Assembly: GCA_964392365.1 (NCBI GenBank)
Contig: CAYMPH010000001.1
Coordinates: 248,001-312,000, forward strand
Source: CAYMPH01 sp964392365
GTDB lineage: Bacteria; Spirochaetota; UBA4802; UBA5550
Reading direction: 5' to 3'
DNA: 64,000 nucleotides
Part shown: positions 35,229 through 44,760 of the stretch, in pieces
Position numbering within the stretch: position 1 is the stretch's first letter
How the letters are laid out: each line of letters begins with the position of its first letter
Position numbers and translations under genes: made by a program
Notes under the pieces: model-generated
Seen by the model: the letters and a program-made list of their open reading frames with translations, nothing else
Database searches by the model: none
What the model was told of the DNA's origin: nothing

Positions 35229-35987
35229 ATGAAATTCAAACATAAAATATTTCTTATACTTGGATTCTGCTTAACTTTATCTTTCGGATCATTCTTTATA
35301 ATTAATTTCATGTTTGATAGTCTGGAGAATATGCTTCATGAAAAGTGCCAGATCGAATCTATGGTCGGATCCAAGGTAATGTCGGATTTGATGGAATTTA
35401 TGATTACTAAAGGTGTCGTTACAGAAGCGGAATTACTCGACACAAATTATGTGGAAATTCCCAACACAAAACCAAAAAAATACAGTACTCTTTATGACGG
35501 GAAAATTGAGAAATATATACAGAAAATTCAGGATGAGTTTTTGAAAGATAACGATTTGGATTTTGCAGTCCTGATCGATAAAAACGGATATGTGTCTGCT
35601 CATAACACTAAATATTCAGAGCCGATTACCGGGAATTATAAGATTGATATTACTAAAAGCCGTTCAAAAAGAATATTTTCTGATAATCCTTCTATTAAAC
35701 AGGCTCTCATGTACTCTGGAAATAATACGGTCAGGCTTCTATACTATCGTGACACAGGTGAAACCATGTGGCTGGTAGCTTCGCCGGTTATAGTCCGAAA
35801 TCAAAGATGGGGTTTTTTCTTGCTGGGAGTTTCTTTACAGCGTTTGAATATAATCAAGAATCAGATGTATATAATAACATTTTCTGTTATGTTTATGATT
35901 CTAAGTATGTGTATACTGGCCATTATTGGTATTATTCCAAGAAAGTTTCTTGCATACGACCTGCCGGAGAAGAAATCTGCGGGGTAG
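35229..35987 (+). CDS. Orphan Cache-type chemoreceptor sensor, no HAMP or signalling domain
   Basis: A 252-residue protein: membrane helix (about 7-27), periplasmic domain, second helix (about 213-237), then only about 15 cytoplasmic residues. The periplasmic part matches the sensor of spirochaete-type methyl-accepting proteins: VLIDKNGYVSAHNTKYSEP, SRSKRIFSDN and TMWLVASPVIVRNQRWGFF. A receptor would continue into HAMP and the MA domain, but here a stop follows the second helix (PRKFLAYDLPEKKSAG). Either a truncated receptor or a free sensor. The downstream sequence up to 36069 does not continue in frame. Confidence 0.75.
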   Translation: MKFKHKIFLILGFCLTLSFGSFFIINFMFDSLENMLHEKCQIESMVGSKVMSDLMEFMITKGVVTEAELLDTNYVEIPNTKPKKYSTLYDGKIEKYIQKIQDEFLKDNDLDFAVLIDKNGYVSAHNTKYSEPITGNYKIDITKSRSKRIFSDNPSIKQALMYSGNNTVRLLYYRDTGETMWLVASPVIVRNQRWGFFLLGVSLQRLNIIKNQMYIITFSVMFMILSMCILAIIGIIPRKFLAYDLPEKKSAG

Positions 35988-36069
35988 TCTTAATGTAACA
36001 AAAAACCATTTAATAACCTGGAGGTACAGAGTGCCTCCAGATGTATTATCCTGATTTTTTTATTGAGTA

Positions 36070-36528
36070 TTATAAATGGCCGAACAAAATGATATTGATT
36101 ATCCTCGCTACAAAATAGGGCCCTGCTAAGAGTAAAAAAGGCATTGTCATTAAAAAAGCAAGTAAATACGAAGGCTTAACTACTGATGGATGGAGCACTT
36201 TTTTCCCGAAAAAATTGTAATGAAAATTTTCAGGTTCCTTTGAACGAAGATAGATTTTTCTTAAAATAGATAATTGTATCACCAGCGTAAATATTAATAT
36301 CATCCCGGATAAAACCCAGAAGAGCAATTTGGGATCAATCGCCCGAATCAAATGCGGATACATCAGTGAAATGAAAATCAATGTTCCTGCGATTAAAACG
36401 TTAATGCTGGCAGTCCCTATATATAAGGCGAGATATTTTTTTTTCCGTGAGGTAACATATACAAATCCAAAATAAAAGTGAATCAATATAGAAAGAAAAA
36501 ATAAAAATATTAAAGATAGGATGTACAT
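36070..36528 (-). CDS. Small membrane protein, unknown
   Basis: A 152-residue protein with four hydrophobic segments (about 1-22, 31-55, 67-90 and 121-150) and basic loops (RKKKY, RKIYLRSKEPENFHYNFFGKK). It is not recognised. Start at ATG 36528; no strong ribosome-binding site. It runs convergently with the Cache sensor gene. Confidence 0.6.
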   Translation of the reverse strand: MYILSLIFLFFLSILIHFYFGFVYVTSRKKKYLALYIGTASINVLIAGTLIFISLMYPHLIRAIDPKLLFWVLSGMILIFTLVIQLSILRKIYLRSKEPENFHYNFFGKKVLHPSVVKPSYLLAFLMTMPFLLLAGPYFVARIINIILFGHL

Positions 36529-37385
36529 TATTTATCACATGAAAAATAAAAATTGTATGACATTATTTTCTCCTGAAATATAAACGCAATGTATCGTGGC
36601 AATTTGGTAATTACGCGCTGTATCCATATAAGACTCAAACTCAGTGTACACATCTATGAAACATAGCAAATTCCTGAACGAATTACAGGCACAGTTTATT
36701 AATTTTTTTTATATAAACAATAAACTGCCAGGAAAAAAAGAATAAACAATTACATCCTTTTTGTATTGGTAATAGAAAAGATAATAGAAGTCCAATTGAA
36801 AAAATATTACAAAATAATTTTATAAATAATAATAAAAAAATGCAAGCCATTTATAACTTTGAGAAAAATTTTATTCATGTTATGATATGATAGTAGTGAT
36901 TGAAAAGGCTTTGCATTTTACACTCTGCCAAGTATCATGAACCATGATGAGTCTCTATGTCATATAGACATCAGGCACGTTATAAGTAATGTCACAACAA
37001 CATTTTGATATTGTTAAAAGCATAAGAAAGATAAAAAATTCTGTCATATGCCGGCAGACTTATATAGTATAAGCACTCTTATAGTTGTTTTAGATTCCAA
37101 TCCTTCGGCTATACACAGCACAGGCATGTTGAAAGCAGTATTATTATCAGTAAGTGGTTATGAAAATCTTTTTGTTTTTTTATTGAAGTTTCATGAAAAG
37201 AAAAAAAGAATTGATAATTAGTGTTATATATTTACAATCCCTATGTTATTTATCATAATAACAAGATATGATATAGCAATTTTAGTATTGATTAATAAAG
37301 ACAACGGGGTGTGGTGACTGTGATCCCTGGCCTGACTAAATGGATAAAATTATTATCTTCTTTATAGCAATTGGTGCTTTTTAAA
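36529..37385. other. Long non-coding interval (857 bp)
   Basis: AT-rich with no convincing open frame on either strand. It contains one perfect 9-bp inverted repeat (cagtttatt at 36692-36700, aataaactg at 36719-36727) around a T-rich loop, and short palindromes (atcatgaaccatgat near 36935). No tRNA, repeat family member or clear promoter was seen. The compact gene spacing elsewhere makes this gap stand out. Confidence 0.5.
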
Positions 37386-37799
37386 ATGAAAAAAAATATA
37401 ACGTTTATCATAAATCTGAACCTAATTATATTTTTATCATGCAATAATAATTTCGAACCGTTCAAGTTTAATTCATACCCGCCTGAAATAATCAAGGATG
37501 ATAAATACTTTATAATACAGATTCCTGCTGAAATTGATAAAAAAGAAAATAAAAATCCTTTTTCTGTTATTTTACAAAGATATGGATTTAGCGGTAATGG
37601 AGCTTCGATTGAACAGATTATTAAATATAATATAAAATATAATAAAGTGAATTATAATTCAGAAGGCGGCAGTTTCCGCGCTGAATTTAAAAATAAGCAG
37701 GATTTGGATGAATATTATTTATTGATAAAACCTGTATTAGATGAAGGGATGCTTCACAAATGGACATTTAATGCCAGACATATTTTAATTAAAGAATAA
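37386..37799 (+). CDS. Imm51-like lipoprotein
   Basis: About 137 residues from the ATG at 37386; an earlier in-frame start at 37371 adds only five residues. A short signal ends in a lipobox (IIFLSC, Cys19). The rest resembles immunity protein 51 (Imm51): NPFSVILQRYGFSGNGASI, then NSEGGSFRAEFKNKQDLDEY and LLIKPVLDEG, the last two matching the phenotype of that family (a conserved GNG turn, a strand ending in Phe and a helix). Imm51 proteins protect against polymorphic toxins, but no toxin gene is adjacent. The match is by eye only. Confidence 0.5.
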   Translation: MKKNITFIINLNLIIFLSCNNNFEPFKFNSYPPEIIKDDKYFIIQIPAEIDKKENKNPFSVILQRYGFSGNGASIEQIIKYNIKYNKVNYNSEGGSFRAEFKNKQDLDEYYLLIKPVLDEGMLHKWTFNARHILIKE

Positions 37800-37873
37800 C
37801 TTTTTCCATAAAATCATACAAAAATGATAAGCAATATCAGTTTTTTTAATAAAATTTATCCAGGAGATTGGTT

Positions 37874-38503
37874 ATGTTTATTGGACATTACGGTTTAGGA
37901 TATGTAGTTAAGAAAAAAGCTCCGGAAATTCCTTTATGGCTGATATTTACATCAGTGCAATTATTGGATTTAATTGCTTTTACTCTTGTTTTATTCGGGA
38001 TTGAAAAAGCATCATATAATCCAAGTGATAATCCATTTTTCAGAAACCACCTTGAGTTGCCTTATTCGCATTCATTAATCGGGGCAATTATAATTTCATT
38101 TATGGTATTCTTTATTTTCAGATTAAACGATAAAAAAAAATGGGCTTGGATTTCAGGATTATGCGTTTTATCTCACTGGTTGATTGATTTGATTGTACAT
38201 ACAAATGATTTACCAATTTTATTCGGACATTATAATGTCGGGTTTGGTTTATGGAATTATCCCTATGTAACATATGCCGTAGAGATATTATTTGTTTTAA
38301 TCGGATGGCTATTTATCAGACAGAAGAATATATTTTCTTATTTACTGCTGTTTCTAATGGCTGCAAGTTTTTCCGGAATGATATTTAGAGAGGAGCCTGA
38401 AATAATGAAACATAATGATTATTTAAGAACGTCAGTAGTTCTAATATCAAATGGGATATTTATTTTTTTAGCATATTTATCTGAAAGAAAAACGAAGAAA
38501 TAG
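37874..38503 (+). CDS. YdjM-like membrane-bound metal-dependent hydrolase
   Basis: About 209 residues from the ATG at 37874, 7 bp after a caggag site; a TTG at 37868 would sit against that site. A multi-pass membrane protein with FIGHYGLGYVVKKKAPEIPLW, YSHSLIGAI and CVLSHWLIDLIVHTNDLPIL. The paired histidines and the aspartate in the SHWLIDLIVH segment fit the YdjM/DUF457 family of membrane-bound metal-dependent hydrolases. Substrate unknown. The C-terminus is basic (SERKTKK). Confidence 0.75.
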   Translation: MFIGHYGLGYVVKKKAPEIPLWLIFTSVQLLDLIAFTLVLFGIEKASYNPSDNPFFRNHLELPYSHSLIGAIIISFMVFFIFRLNDKKKWAWISGLCVLSHWLIDLIVHTNDLPILFGHYNVGFGLWNYPYVTYAVEILFVLIGWLFIRQKNIFSYLLLFLMAASFSGMIFREEPEIMKHNDYLRTSVVLISNGIFIFLAYLSERKTKK

Positions 38504-38581
38504 ATTTAAATTAATATTTAGTGTTGGTATGCGGTATGTTAATAAATATATATGGGTTTTATTACTGGTTAAAAGAAAAAT

Positions 38582-39856
38582 TTATTGAGAGTAAACAATA
38601 TTCCCGTTTCTTAACGTGTATTCTACAGAACCGTACAATTCAGAATTTATAAATGGCGTATTTTTACATTTAGAGAGCAGAAAATTTTCAGTAATAATAA
38701 CTTTTTTATCAGGGTTGATTATGGAAATATCCGCAAGTGCACCGGGTTTTAATTCTCCGCTTTGCAGTTTAAGAATTTTTGCAGGCATTGAAGTCACTTT
38801 TTTAAATGCGTCAATATAGCTGAAACCGTTTTCCATCACGAGCTTAGTGATAATAAGAGGTACAGCAGTTTCAAGGCCGATTATTCCAAATGGAGCATAT
38901 GCAAGCTCCTGCATCTTTTCATTCATTGAATGAGGAGCGTGATCAGTTGCTATTGCATCAATTGTTCCGTCTTTCAGCCCTTCAATAATTGCAAGTCTGT
39001 CTTTTTCAGACCTCAGCGGAGGTTTCATTTTAGCCATAGCAAGATGTTTTGCAACTGCATCATCCGTAAGTGAAAAATAATGAGGAGCTGTTTCGCAGGT
39101 AACTTTTACTCCGTCCTTTTTTGCTCTTCTGATTATTTGAACTGCTCCGCGGGTTGACACATGGCAGATGTGAAGTCTGCCTCCAGTCAGGTGCGACAAC
39201 AGAACATCCCTTGCAATCATAACTTCTTCAGATTCGTTTGGAATTCCTTTTAGTCCGAGCATTGTTGAATTTATGCCTTCATTCATAATGCCTTCATCAG
39301 TAAGCAGAAGATCTTCTGCGTGAACAAGCAGAGGAACATCGAACATGCGGGAATATTCAAGAGCGCGTCTCATAAGAATTGAGCTTGATACAGGCTTGCC
39401 GTCATCGGAAAACGCTACCGCTCCTCCCTTGATGAGCTCGCCCATCTCGGAAATTTCCTCGCCTTTAAGTCCTTTGGAAATTGTTGCCACAGGCAGAACA
39501 TTGACCGGGCCGTTTTCAGCCTCAAGTTTAATGAAGCGTACAAGCGCCTGATTGTCTATCACAGGGTTTGTATTTGGCATAGTGCAGACAGATGTAAAAC
39601 CGCTTTTTGCAGCAACCATTGACCCGCCGATTATTGTTTCAATATCCTCCCGGCCGGGCTCTCTGAAATGAACATGCATGTCAATAAGTCCCGGAAGAAC
39701 AAGGCAACCTTTCGCGTCAATAACACCGGTTCCGTCCGGAACCTTAATATCTTTTATTATCTGAATAATTCTGTCATCTTCAATCAGAATATCGAGTAAG
39801 CTGTCAGTATTAGATGCCGGATCTATCACCCTGCCGTTTTTAATTATTATTTTCAT
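38582..39856 (-). CDS. pyrC: Dihydroorotase
   Basis: A 424-residue type I dihydroorotase, the third step of pyrimidine synthesis. DMHVHFREPG carries metal-binding His61 and His63, TMPNTNP follows near 93, and DDGKPVSS (Asp151/Asp152) supplies the bridging acidic residue as in enzymes without carboxylated lysine. His179 (HAED), His232 and Asp305 in ATDHAPH complete the site, so it looks catalytically complete. It is 3 bp downstream of pyrB, so the two are co-expressed and may form the PyrB-PyrC complex described for Aquifex. The start has an aggga site inside the pyrB tail. Confidence 0.96.
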   Translation of the reverse strand: MKIIIKNGRVIDPASNTDSLLDILIEDDRIIQIIKDIKVPDGTGVIDAKGCLVLPGLIDMHVHFREPGREDIETIIGGSMVAAKSGFTSVCTMPNTNPVIDNQALVRFIKLEAENGPVNVLPVATISKGLKGEEISEMGELIKGGAVAFSDDGKPVSSSILMRRALEYSRMFDVPLLVHAEDLLLTDEGIMNEGINSTMLGLKGIPNESEEVMIARDVLLSHLTGGRLHICHVSTRGAVQIIRRAKKDGVKVTCETAPHYFSLTDDAVAKHLAMAKMKPPLRSEKDRLAIIEGLKDGTIDAIATDHAPHSMNEKMQELAYAPFGIIGLETAVPLIITKLVMENGFSYIDAFKKVTSMPAKILKLQSGELKPGALADISIINPDKKVIITENFLLSKCKNTPFINSELYGSVEYTLRNGNIVYSQ

Positions 39857-39859
39857 TTA

Positions 39860-40807
39860 TTATTCCCTGATTTCCTCAAGAGGAGCCCCGCCTGCAAGTA
39901 AATAGAAAATTGCCATTCTTACAGCAACTCCATTTGTAACCTGCTCATTTATTATTGCATTCGGTGAATCTGCAACAGAATTGTCGATTTCAATTCCCCT
40001 GTTTATCGGGCCTGGATGCATTACAATAATATCCTTCCTGCATCTGCCGAGTCTTTCGTCTGTAAGAGCATAATTCTGATGATATTCGCGCAGTGAAGGA
40101 AAGTGTGAACCCTCCTGGCGCTCTTTTTGTATTCTCAGTAAATTTATTACATCAAGGCCGGGAAGAATGTCATCAAGATTGTATGATATTTCAACTCCGT
40201 ATGCCTTGAATTCATCCGGCACTAATGTAGGCGGACCGCAAAGTACAACTTCCGCGCCTAACTTTTTAAAAATTTCTATATCTGAGCGTGCAACTCTTGA
40301 ATGCTTGACATCTCCGACTATTCCGATTTTCATACCATTAAGATTTGAACCGCGTTTTTCCATTATTGAAAATGTATCAAGTAGAGCCTGAGTGGGATGA
40401 GCGTGGAAACCGTCTCCTGCATTTATAACCGATGCTTTAATATTCTTTGACAGGAAGTGCGGTGCAAGTGAAGCGCCATGCCTAATTACAATGTAATCAG
40501 CTTTCATTGCTTCCATTGTGTGAACTGTATCAATCAGCGATTCTCCCTTAACAACACTTGATTGCGCAACTGTGACATTTATAAGATCAGCTGACAGCCT
40601 TTTAGCTGCAAGTTCAAAACTTATTCTGGTTCTTGTGGATGGTTCGTAAAAAAGCGTGCAAACGGTTTTTCCTCTGAGAATGGGAACGCTTTTAACTGAT
40701 CGGGTAAAAACTTCTTTAAAATAACCGGCTGAAGAACAGATCAGGTTAATCTCTTCAACGGAGAGGGAATTGATGTCGAGAAGGTCTTTATTTTTTAATG
40801 AATTCAT
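39860..40807 (-). CDS. pyrB: Aspartate carbamoyltransferase catalytic subunit
   Basis: A 315-residue enzyme that joins carbamoyl phosphate and aspartate. The carbamoyl-phosphate loop is YEPSTRTRISFE (55-66), with further motifs GESLIDT, IVIRHGA, HAHPTQALLDT and HPGPINRG. No regulatory subunit gene (pyrI) is adjacent; with pyrC directly downstream this looks like a two-gene pyrimidine operon. The upstream 370 bp hold a possible promoter. No PyrR-type attenuator was seen. Confidence 0.96.
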   Translation of the reverse strand: MNSLKNKDLLDINSLSVEEINLICSSAGYFKEVFTRSVKSVPILRGKTVCTLFYEPSTRTRISFELAAKRLSADLINVTVAQSSVVKGESLIDTVHTMEAMKADYIVIRHGASLAPHFLSKNIKASVINAGDGFHAHPTQALLDTFSIMEKRGSNLNGMKIGIVGDVKHSRVARSDIEIFKKLGAEVVLCGPPTLVPDEFKAYGVEISYNLDDILPGLDVINLLRIQKERQEGSHFPSLREYHQNYALTDERLGRCRKDIIVMHPGPINRGIEIDNSVADSPNAIINEQVTNGVAVRMAIFYLLAGGAPLEEIRE

Positions 40808-41178
40808 ACTGAAAAATATAGTTTTATTATAAGTTCAATTTTGTCAAATTAATTCGTTTTATTAAAATAAAAAAGTGAAAAACAGGGTTGGCATTAAAAG
40901 TATATCATACCCAAAATATCTTGACAATTTTTTTATAAGGCCGATTTATATCAGTATAAATATGTATTCATTTTGGTATGGCTTTTTAAAAAATATGTAA
41001 ATAAAATCTAAAATGACTGTATAAAGCTAAGTTTATTTTTAAGCAGCTGAATATGGCCGGTAAACATACAAATATAAGCAATAGTTTTTATAAATTCTGA
41101 AAAAGATTACAGATTCCCGCAATTGCACTGAGTTTATCCGGATAATGCGCGGGAATGATAAATAGCAGGTGTGTTAAA
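40808..41178. other. Divergent intergenic region (371 bp) with a small inverted repeat
   Basis: AT-rich spacer between the pyr operon and the MMPL operon. It holds a TTGACA at 40921-40926 followed 18 bp later by tttata, a weak plus-strand promoter. Near the MMPL start, attcccgc (41113-41120) and gcgggaat (41149-41156) form a 44-bp inverted repeat resembling the ends of the B-type elements, probably a decayed copy. No open frame. Confidence 0.4.
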
Positions 41179-43896
41179 ATGCAGAAAAAAATTCTTGAAA
41201 TGATTTACAATATTTCCCTTAAAAAAGGAAAACAGCTGCTTATATTTATGGCAGTAATAACTCTGATTCTAGGTTTTTTTATTGTTGGAGGACTTTTTAT
41301 TCCGGGACTCCCTGTATTGAAAATTTCTTCATCAAGAGCTGATCTGATTTCAAAAACCCATCCTGACCAGGCAAGATATCTTAAGTATATGGAAGAATTC
41401 GGAGCTGCGGATAATCTTATTGTTGTTCTTGAAGGTGAGCCGGAAGATTTAAAAAGCATAGCTGATGATACTGCTGAGGAAATTCTAAAACAGAAAAAAT
41501 GGGTAAAGTCTGTATTTTATAAAATTGATACATTATCTCTGATAAAAAATGCCCCTCTTTTCATTCCTGCTGATAAACTTAAAGAAGGCATTGAAATTGT
41601 TAAAAAAAATTCAGCTGAAATAAACGGAATAAGCAGAATCAATAATTTAAATTCTTTACTCGGTATGGTGAAAAATGCGGCAAACAATCCCGCATTCGCT
41701 TCAAGGCCCGATCTTGCTCCCGGATTAATTTCAGCCATGAATTCATTTATAGGAGAGTGGCAGCAGTGGATTAAAAATCCGAAAAAGAATAAAATTGTTC
41801 TTGCTGATAAAATAATTCCCAAAGGCAACGAAATGGGGATGCTTGTAAAAAGCGAAGGATATCTTTTCTCAAAAGATTTCAAGCTGCTGTTTCTGTTTGT
41901 ACAGCCTCAATCATCTAATGATGACATGAGCTATTTAAAACCTTTTGTAGGTGACATTAAAAAAACAGTTGATTCAGTGCTTGAGAAAAATCCCGAGCTT
42001 AAAGGAAGGGTAAAAGCTGCATATACAGGAATGCCTGCACATACTTTATCTGAAACTGAAACACTTTATAAAGATGTTGCATTCGACGGAAGCCTTGCCA
42101 TTATATTTGTTGCTATAGTATTGCTGATTGGTTTCCGCTCTTTCAGGAAAATGATAATTGCTGTAATTCCGATATTATCCGGACTTATAATTACACTTGG
42201 TGTAATAACACTTACTGTTGGGAGGCTGAATCTTATCAGTTCCGCCATGATTGCCGTGCTTTTCGGTATAGGTATCGACTTTGGAATTTATCTCATACAA
42301 AGAACAGAGGAGGAACTTGGTAATGGCCTCACACTTGAACAGTCTGCATACAGATCAGTTGTTGAAACAAGCCAGTCAATTGTGACAGGAGGCTTTACAA
42401 CAGGTCTTGCGTTTTTTGCTATAGGATTTTCAAGCTTTGTCGGATTCTCAGAGCTGGGCATTACAGCAGGCATGGGAATTTTGATTATGCTCATGACAAC
42501 TTTTATGTTTCTTCCTGCACTTATAATTCATGTGGGTGTTGAACCGAAAAAATATGATGTTCAGGGAATCATGACAGCAGCAAAAACAATCCATAAGAAA
42601 AAGCCTCTTATTGCATTTGGAGTTGTTACTATTCTGCTCACGATATTCAGTATATTCTGTTCTTTTAATATTAAAATGGATTATAACGCGCTTAAGCTTC
42701 TGCCGAGAAACACTGAATCAACCATTTATCAGGAAAGAATGGAGGAGACAAGCGATTACAAAATGTCATCTGCAGCAGTAACTGCAAAAAGTCTTGATGA
42801 ACTTACAAAAATGACTGCACAGATTAAAAAACTTTCAACTGTAGCAAGAGTTGATTCTCTTGCGGAACTGATCCCTGATAATCAGGCGGAAAAAATAAAA
42901 ATTATGCAGCAATACAGGGAAATATTAGGCGGAATAAATTTAACATACATTCCTTCAAATTTATCCGCCCAAGAGTATTCCATTGTAATTAAAGGGCTTA
43001 TAGAATTTTTTGAAAATTATCAGGAAAAGGCATTTGCCGGAGGCATGAAAGATATAGAGGATCAGCTCGATAAATTATTAATATCTCTGAATGTGTTAAA
43101 TGAAGAATTCACAGGTGAAAAAAGTTCTAATGCGGTTGCGAGGACTAATGATTTTGACAGAACGCTTTTTTCTCAGATAAAAATGTTCAATATGCTGATA
43201 CAGGCATGGCTTAATCCTGAACCGATGTCTGAAAAAAATCTTTCTGAAACATTTGTAAGCAGATTTAAAAGTTCCAAAGGAACATATCTAGCCTACGTTT
43301 TTCCGAATGGTCAAATCTGGGATGTGGATTTTCTTGATAAATTTGTCAGCCAGGTAAAAAATATCACTCCTGAAGTAACCGGATTTCCTGTTACACACAG
43401 GGTTTATTCAAGACAGGCTGCGTCCGCTATTTTTGAATCAATAGTTTATTCATTTATTATGGTTGTGCTGCTGCTATGGATTGAGTTCAGGAGTTTCAAA
43501 ACAGTAGCAATAGCATTTATACCACTTGCTTTGGGCATAGTCTGGATGCAGAGCGTTATTTATATTATAGGTATGCCTTATAATCTTGCAAACATTGCAG
43601 GTCTACCGCTGTTGTTCGGACTCGGGGTTGTATATGGCGTGCGGATAGTTCACCGCTGGCTTGAAAATCCTGGAGAAACCGCTTTCATTGCAACAAGAAC
43701 AACAGGAAAGGGTGTATTCTTTGCTGCATCAGCAACCCTTATTGCACTGTTCAGCATAATATTTGCAAGACATTACGGTATGTCTTCTTTTGGAGTTGTT
43801 CTCTTTATAGGACTGACTTTTTGTTTAATTGCAGCGCTTTTTGTGTTGCCTGTGATCATAGATTTGTTATATTTAGATAAAGATAAAAAGAAATAA
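41179..43896 (+). CDS. MMPL/RND-family membrane transporter
   Basis: About 905 residues from the ATG at 41179, 7 bp after a caggtg site (an earlier ATG at 41155 lacks one). The MMPL/RND layout is duplicated: helix, large periplasmic domain, then a six-helix bundle, twice. The first bundle begins DGSLAIIFVAIVLLIGFRSF and has the motif GIGIDFGIYLIQRTEEE (the proton-relay type Asp in helix 4). The second has FGLGVVYGVRIVHRWLEN at the corresponding place. Periplasmic domains carry helical stretches rich in Asn/Lys. Such proteins export lipids, hopanoids or drugs. It leads an operon with a periplasmic binding protein, a TatT-like lipoprotein and an SDR. The substrate is not readable. Confidence 0.9.
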   Translation: MQKKILEMIYNISLKKGKQLLIFMAVITLILGFFIVGGLFIPGLPVLKISSSRADLISKTHPDQARYLKYMEEFGAADNLIVVLEGEPEDLKSIADDTAEEILKQKKWVKSVFYKIDTLSLIKNAPLFIPADKLKEGIEIVKKNSAEINGISRINNLNSLLGMVKNAANNPAFASRPDLAPGLISAMNSFIGEWQQWIKNPKKNKIVLADKIIPKGNEMGMLVKSEGYLFSKDFKLLFLFVQPQSSNDDMSYLKPFVGDIKKTVDSVLEKNPELKGRVKAAYTGMPAHTLSETETLYKDVAFDGSLAIIFVAIVLLIGFRSFRKMIIAVIPILSGLIITLGVITLTVGRLNLISSAMIAVLFGIGIDFGIYLIQRTEEELGNGLTLEQSAYRSVVETSQSIVTGGFTTGLAFFAIGFSSFVGFSELGITAGMGILIMLMTTFMFLPALIIHVGVEPKKYDVQGIMTAAKTIHKKKPLIAFGVVTILLTIFSIFCSFNIKMDYNALKLLPRNTESTIYQERMEETSDYKMSSAAVTAKSLDELTKMTAQIKKLSTVARVDSLAELIPDNQAEKIKIMQQYREILGGINLTYIPSNLSAQEYSIVIKGLIEFFENYQEKAFAGGMKDIEDQLDKLLISLNVLNEEFTGEKSSNAVARTNDFDRTLFSQIKMFNMLIQAWLNPEPMSEKNLSETFVSRFKSSKGTYLAYVFPNGQIWDVDFLDKFVSQVKNITPEVTGFPVTHRVYSRQAASAIFESIVYSFIMVVLLLWIEFRSFKTVAIAFIPLALGIVWMQSVIYIIGMPYNLANIAGLPLLFGLGVVYGVRIVHRWLENPGETAFIATRTTGKGVFFAASATLIALFSIIFARHYGMSSFGVVLFIGLTFCLIAALFVLPVIIDLLYLDKDKKK

Positions 43897-43911
43897 TGTG
43901 GAGAAAAAATA

Positions 43912-44760
43912 ATGCTTAAAAAAATAATTTTGTCGCTGATATTAACCGCATCATTAGGTATATTCAGCAGTACAAACGCTGCAGAAATAATTCATGTTGC
44001 AATATTTGCACCTGATATGCCTTTTACGCAGGCTGAGGGTGAAAACTATATCGGGCAATTTATTACTATTCTTGCAAATTCTGTCGGCATGAAACCGGAA
44101 AATTTCAAAGGAAGATATTTCAATGACGGAAACGATGCCAAGAATTTCATTTCCCAGAATAAAAATGTTTTCGTAATGGGTTCGCTCAGCTTTTTTCTTC
44201 CGAACAGAAACTGGCTTAAACTTGTTCCGGTTGCTTCAATTGACTATGCCGGAAGCGATATGGAAAAATATTATCTTACAGTTCAGAAAGGGAAATATAA
44301 ATCAATGGCCGATCTTAAAGGGAAAACAGTTGCAGGTAATGTTTTCAAAGAGGACGGAAGATTTATTAATAAATTTATTTTCAATGGAAAGATTGATGCT
44401 TATTCATATTTCAAAACAAGCTTTACAACTTCAGTACGCGGCTCTGTAAGGAATCTGCAGAAAGGAAAACTTGATGCGATTCTGCTTAACCACAGGGATT
44501 ATGTGAAATTTAAAAGCAGAAAAGATTTTGAAAGCCTTGAAATTATTTATACATCAGAAAGCATCCCTGCACTCGGTCTGATGATGAACGATTCTCCATA
44601 CAACAGAAGCATGAAGGATAAGTTCCTGAATGCTGTTATTAAAATGAATACCATGCAGGAAGCACAGACCATGTTCAATGCCAACGGCATGGACGGATTC
44701 AGAAAAATAAATACCGGGTTAATCGACAATGCAATTTCGAAATTTGACAGCGGTAATTAG
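43912..44760 (+). CDS. PhnD-like periplasmic substrate-binding protein
   Basis: A 282-residue exported protein with a signal peptide (about 1-23, ending TNAAE). The mature fold is a type-2 periplasmic binding protein of the PhnD/SsuA-like family: IIHVAIFAPDMPFTQ at the N-terminus, KSMADLKGKTVAGNVFKED around residue 130, SVRGSVRNLQKGKLDAILLNHRD, and a C-terminal helical part. Such proteins normally deliver substrate to an ABC permease, but none is here; the upstream MMPL permease, 15 bp away, takes that place. It overlaps the TatT-like gene by 32 bp. The ligand is unknown. Confidence 0.85.
   Translation: MLKKIILSLILTASLGIFSSTNAAEIIHVAIFAPDMPFTQAEGENYIGQFITILANSVGMKPENFKGRYFNDGNDAKNFISQNKNVFVMGSLSFFLPNRNWLKLVPVASIDYAGSDMEKYYLTVQKGKYKSMADLKGKTVAGNVFKEDGRFINKFIFNGKIDAYSYFKTSFTTSVRGSVRNLQKGKLDAILLNHRDYVKFKSRKDFESLEIIYTSESIPALGLMMNDSPYNRSMKDKFLNAVIKMNTMQEAQTMFNANGMDGFRKINTGLIDNAISKFDSGN

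Noticed and set aside
36692..36727. A 9-bp stem that might be a terminator
   Set aside because: No gene ends close by on either strand and no U-run follows, so it was kept only as part of the interval note.
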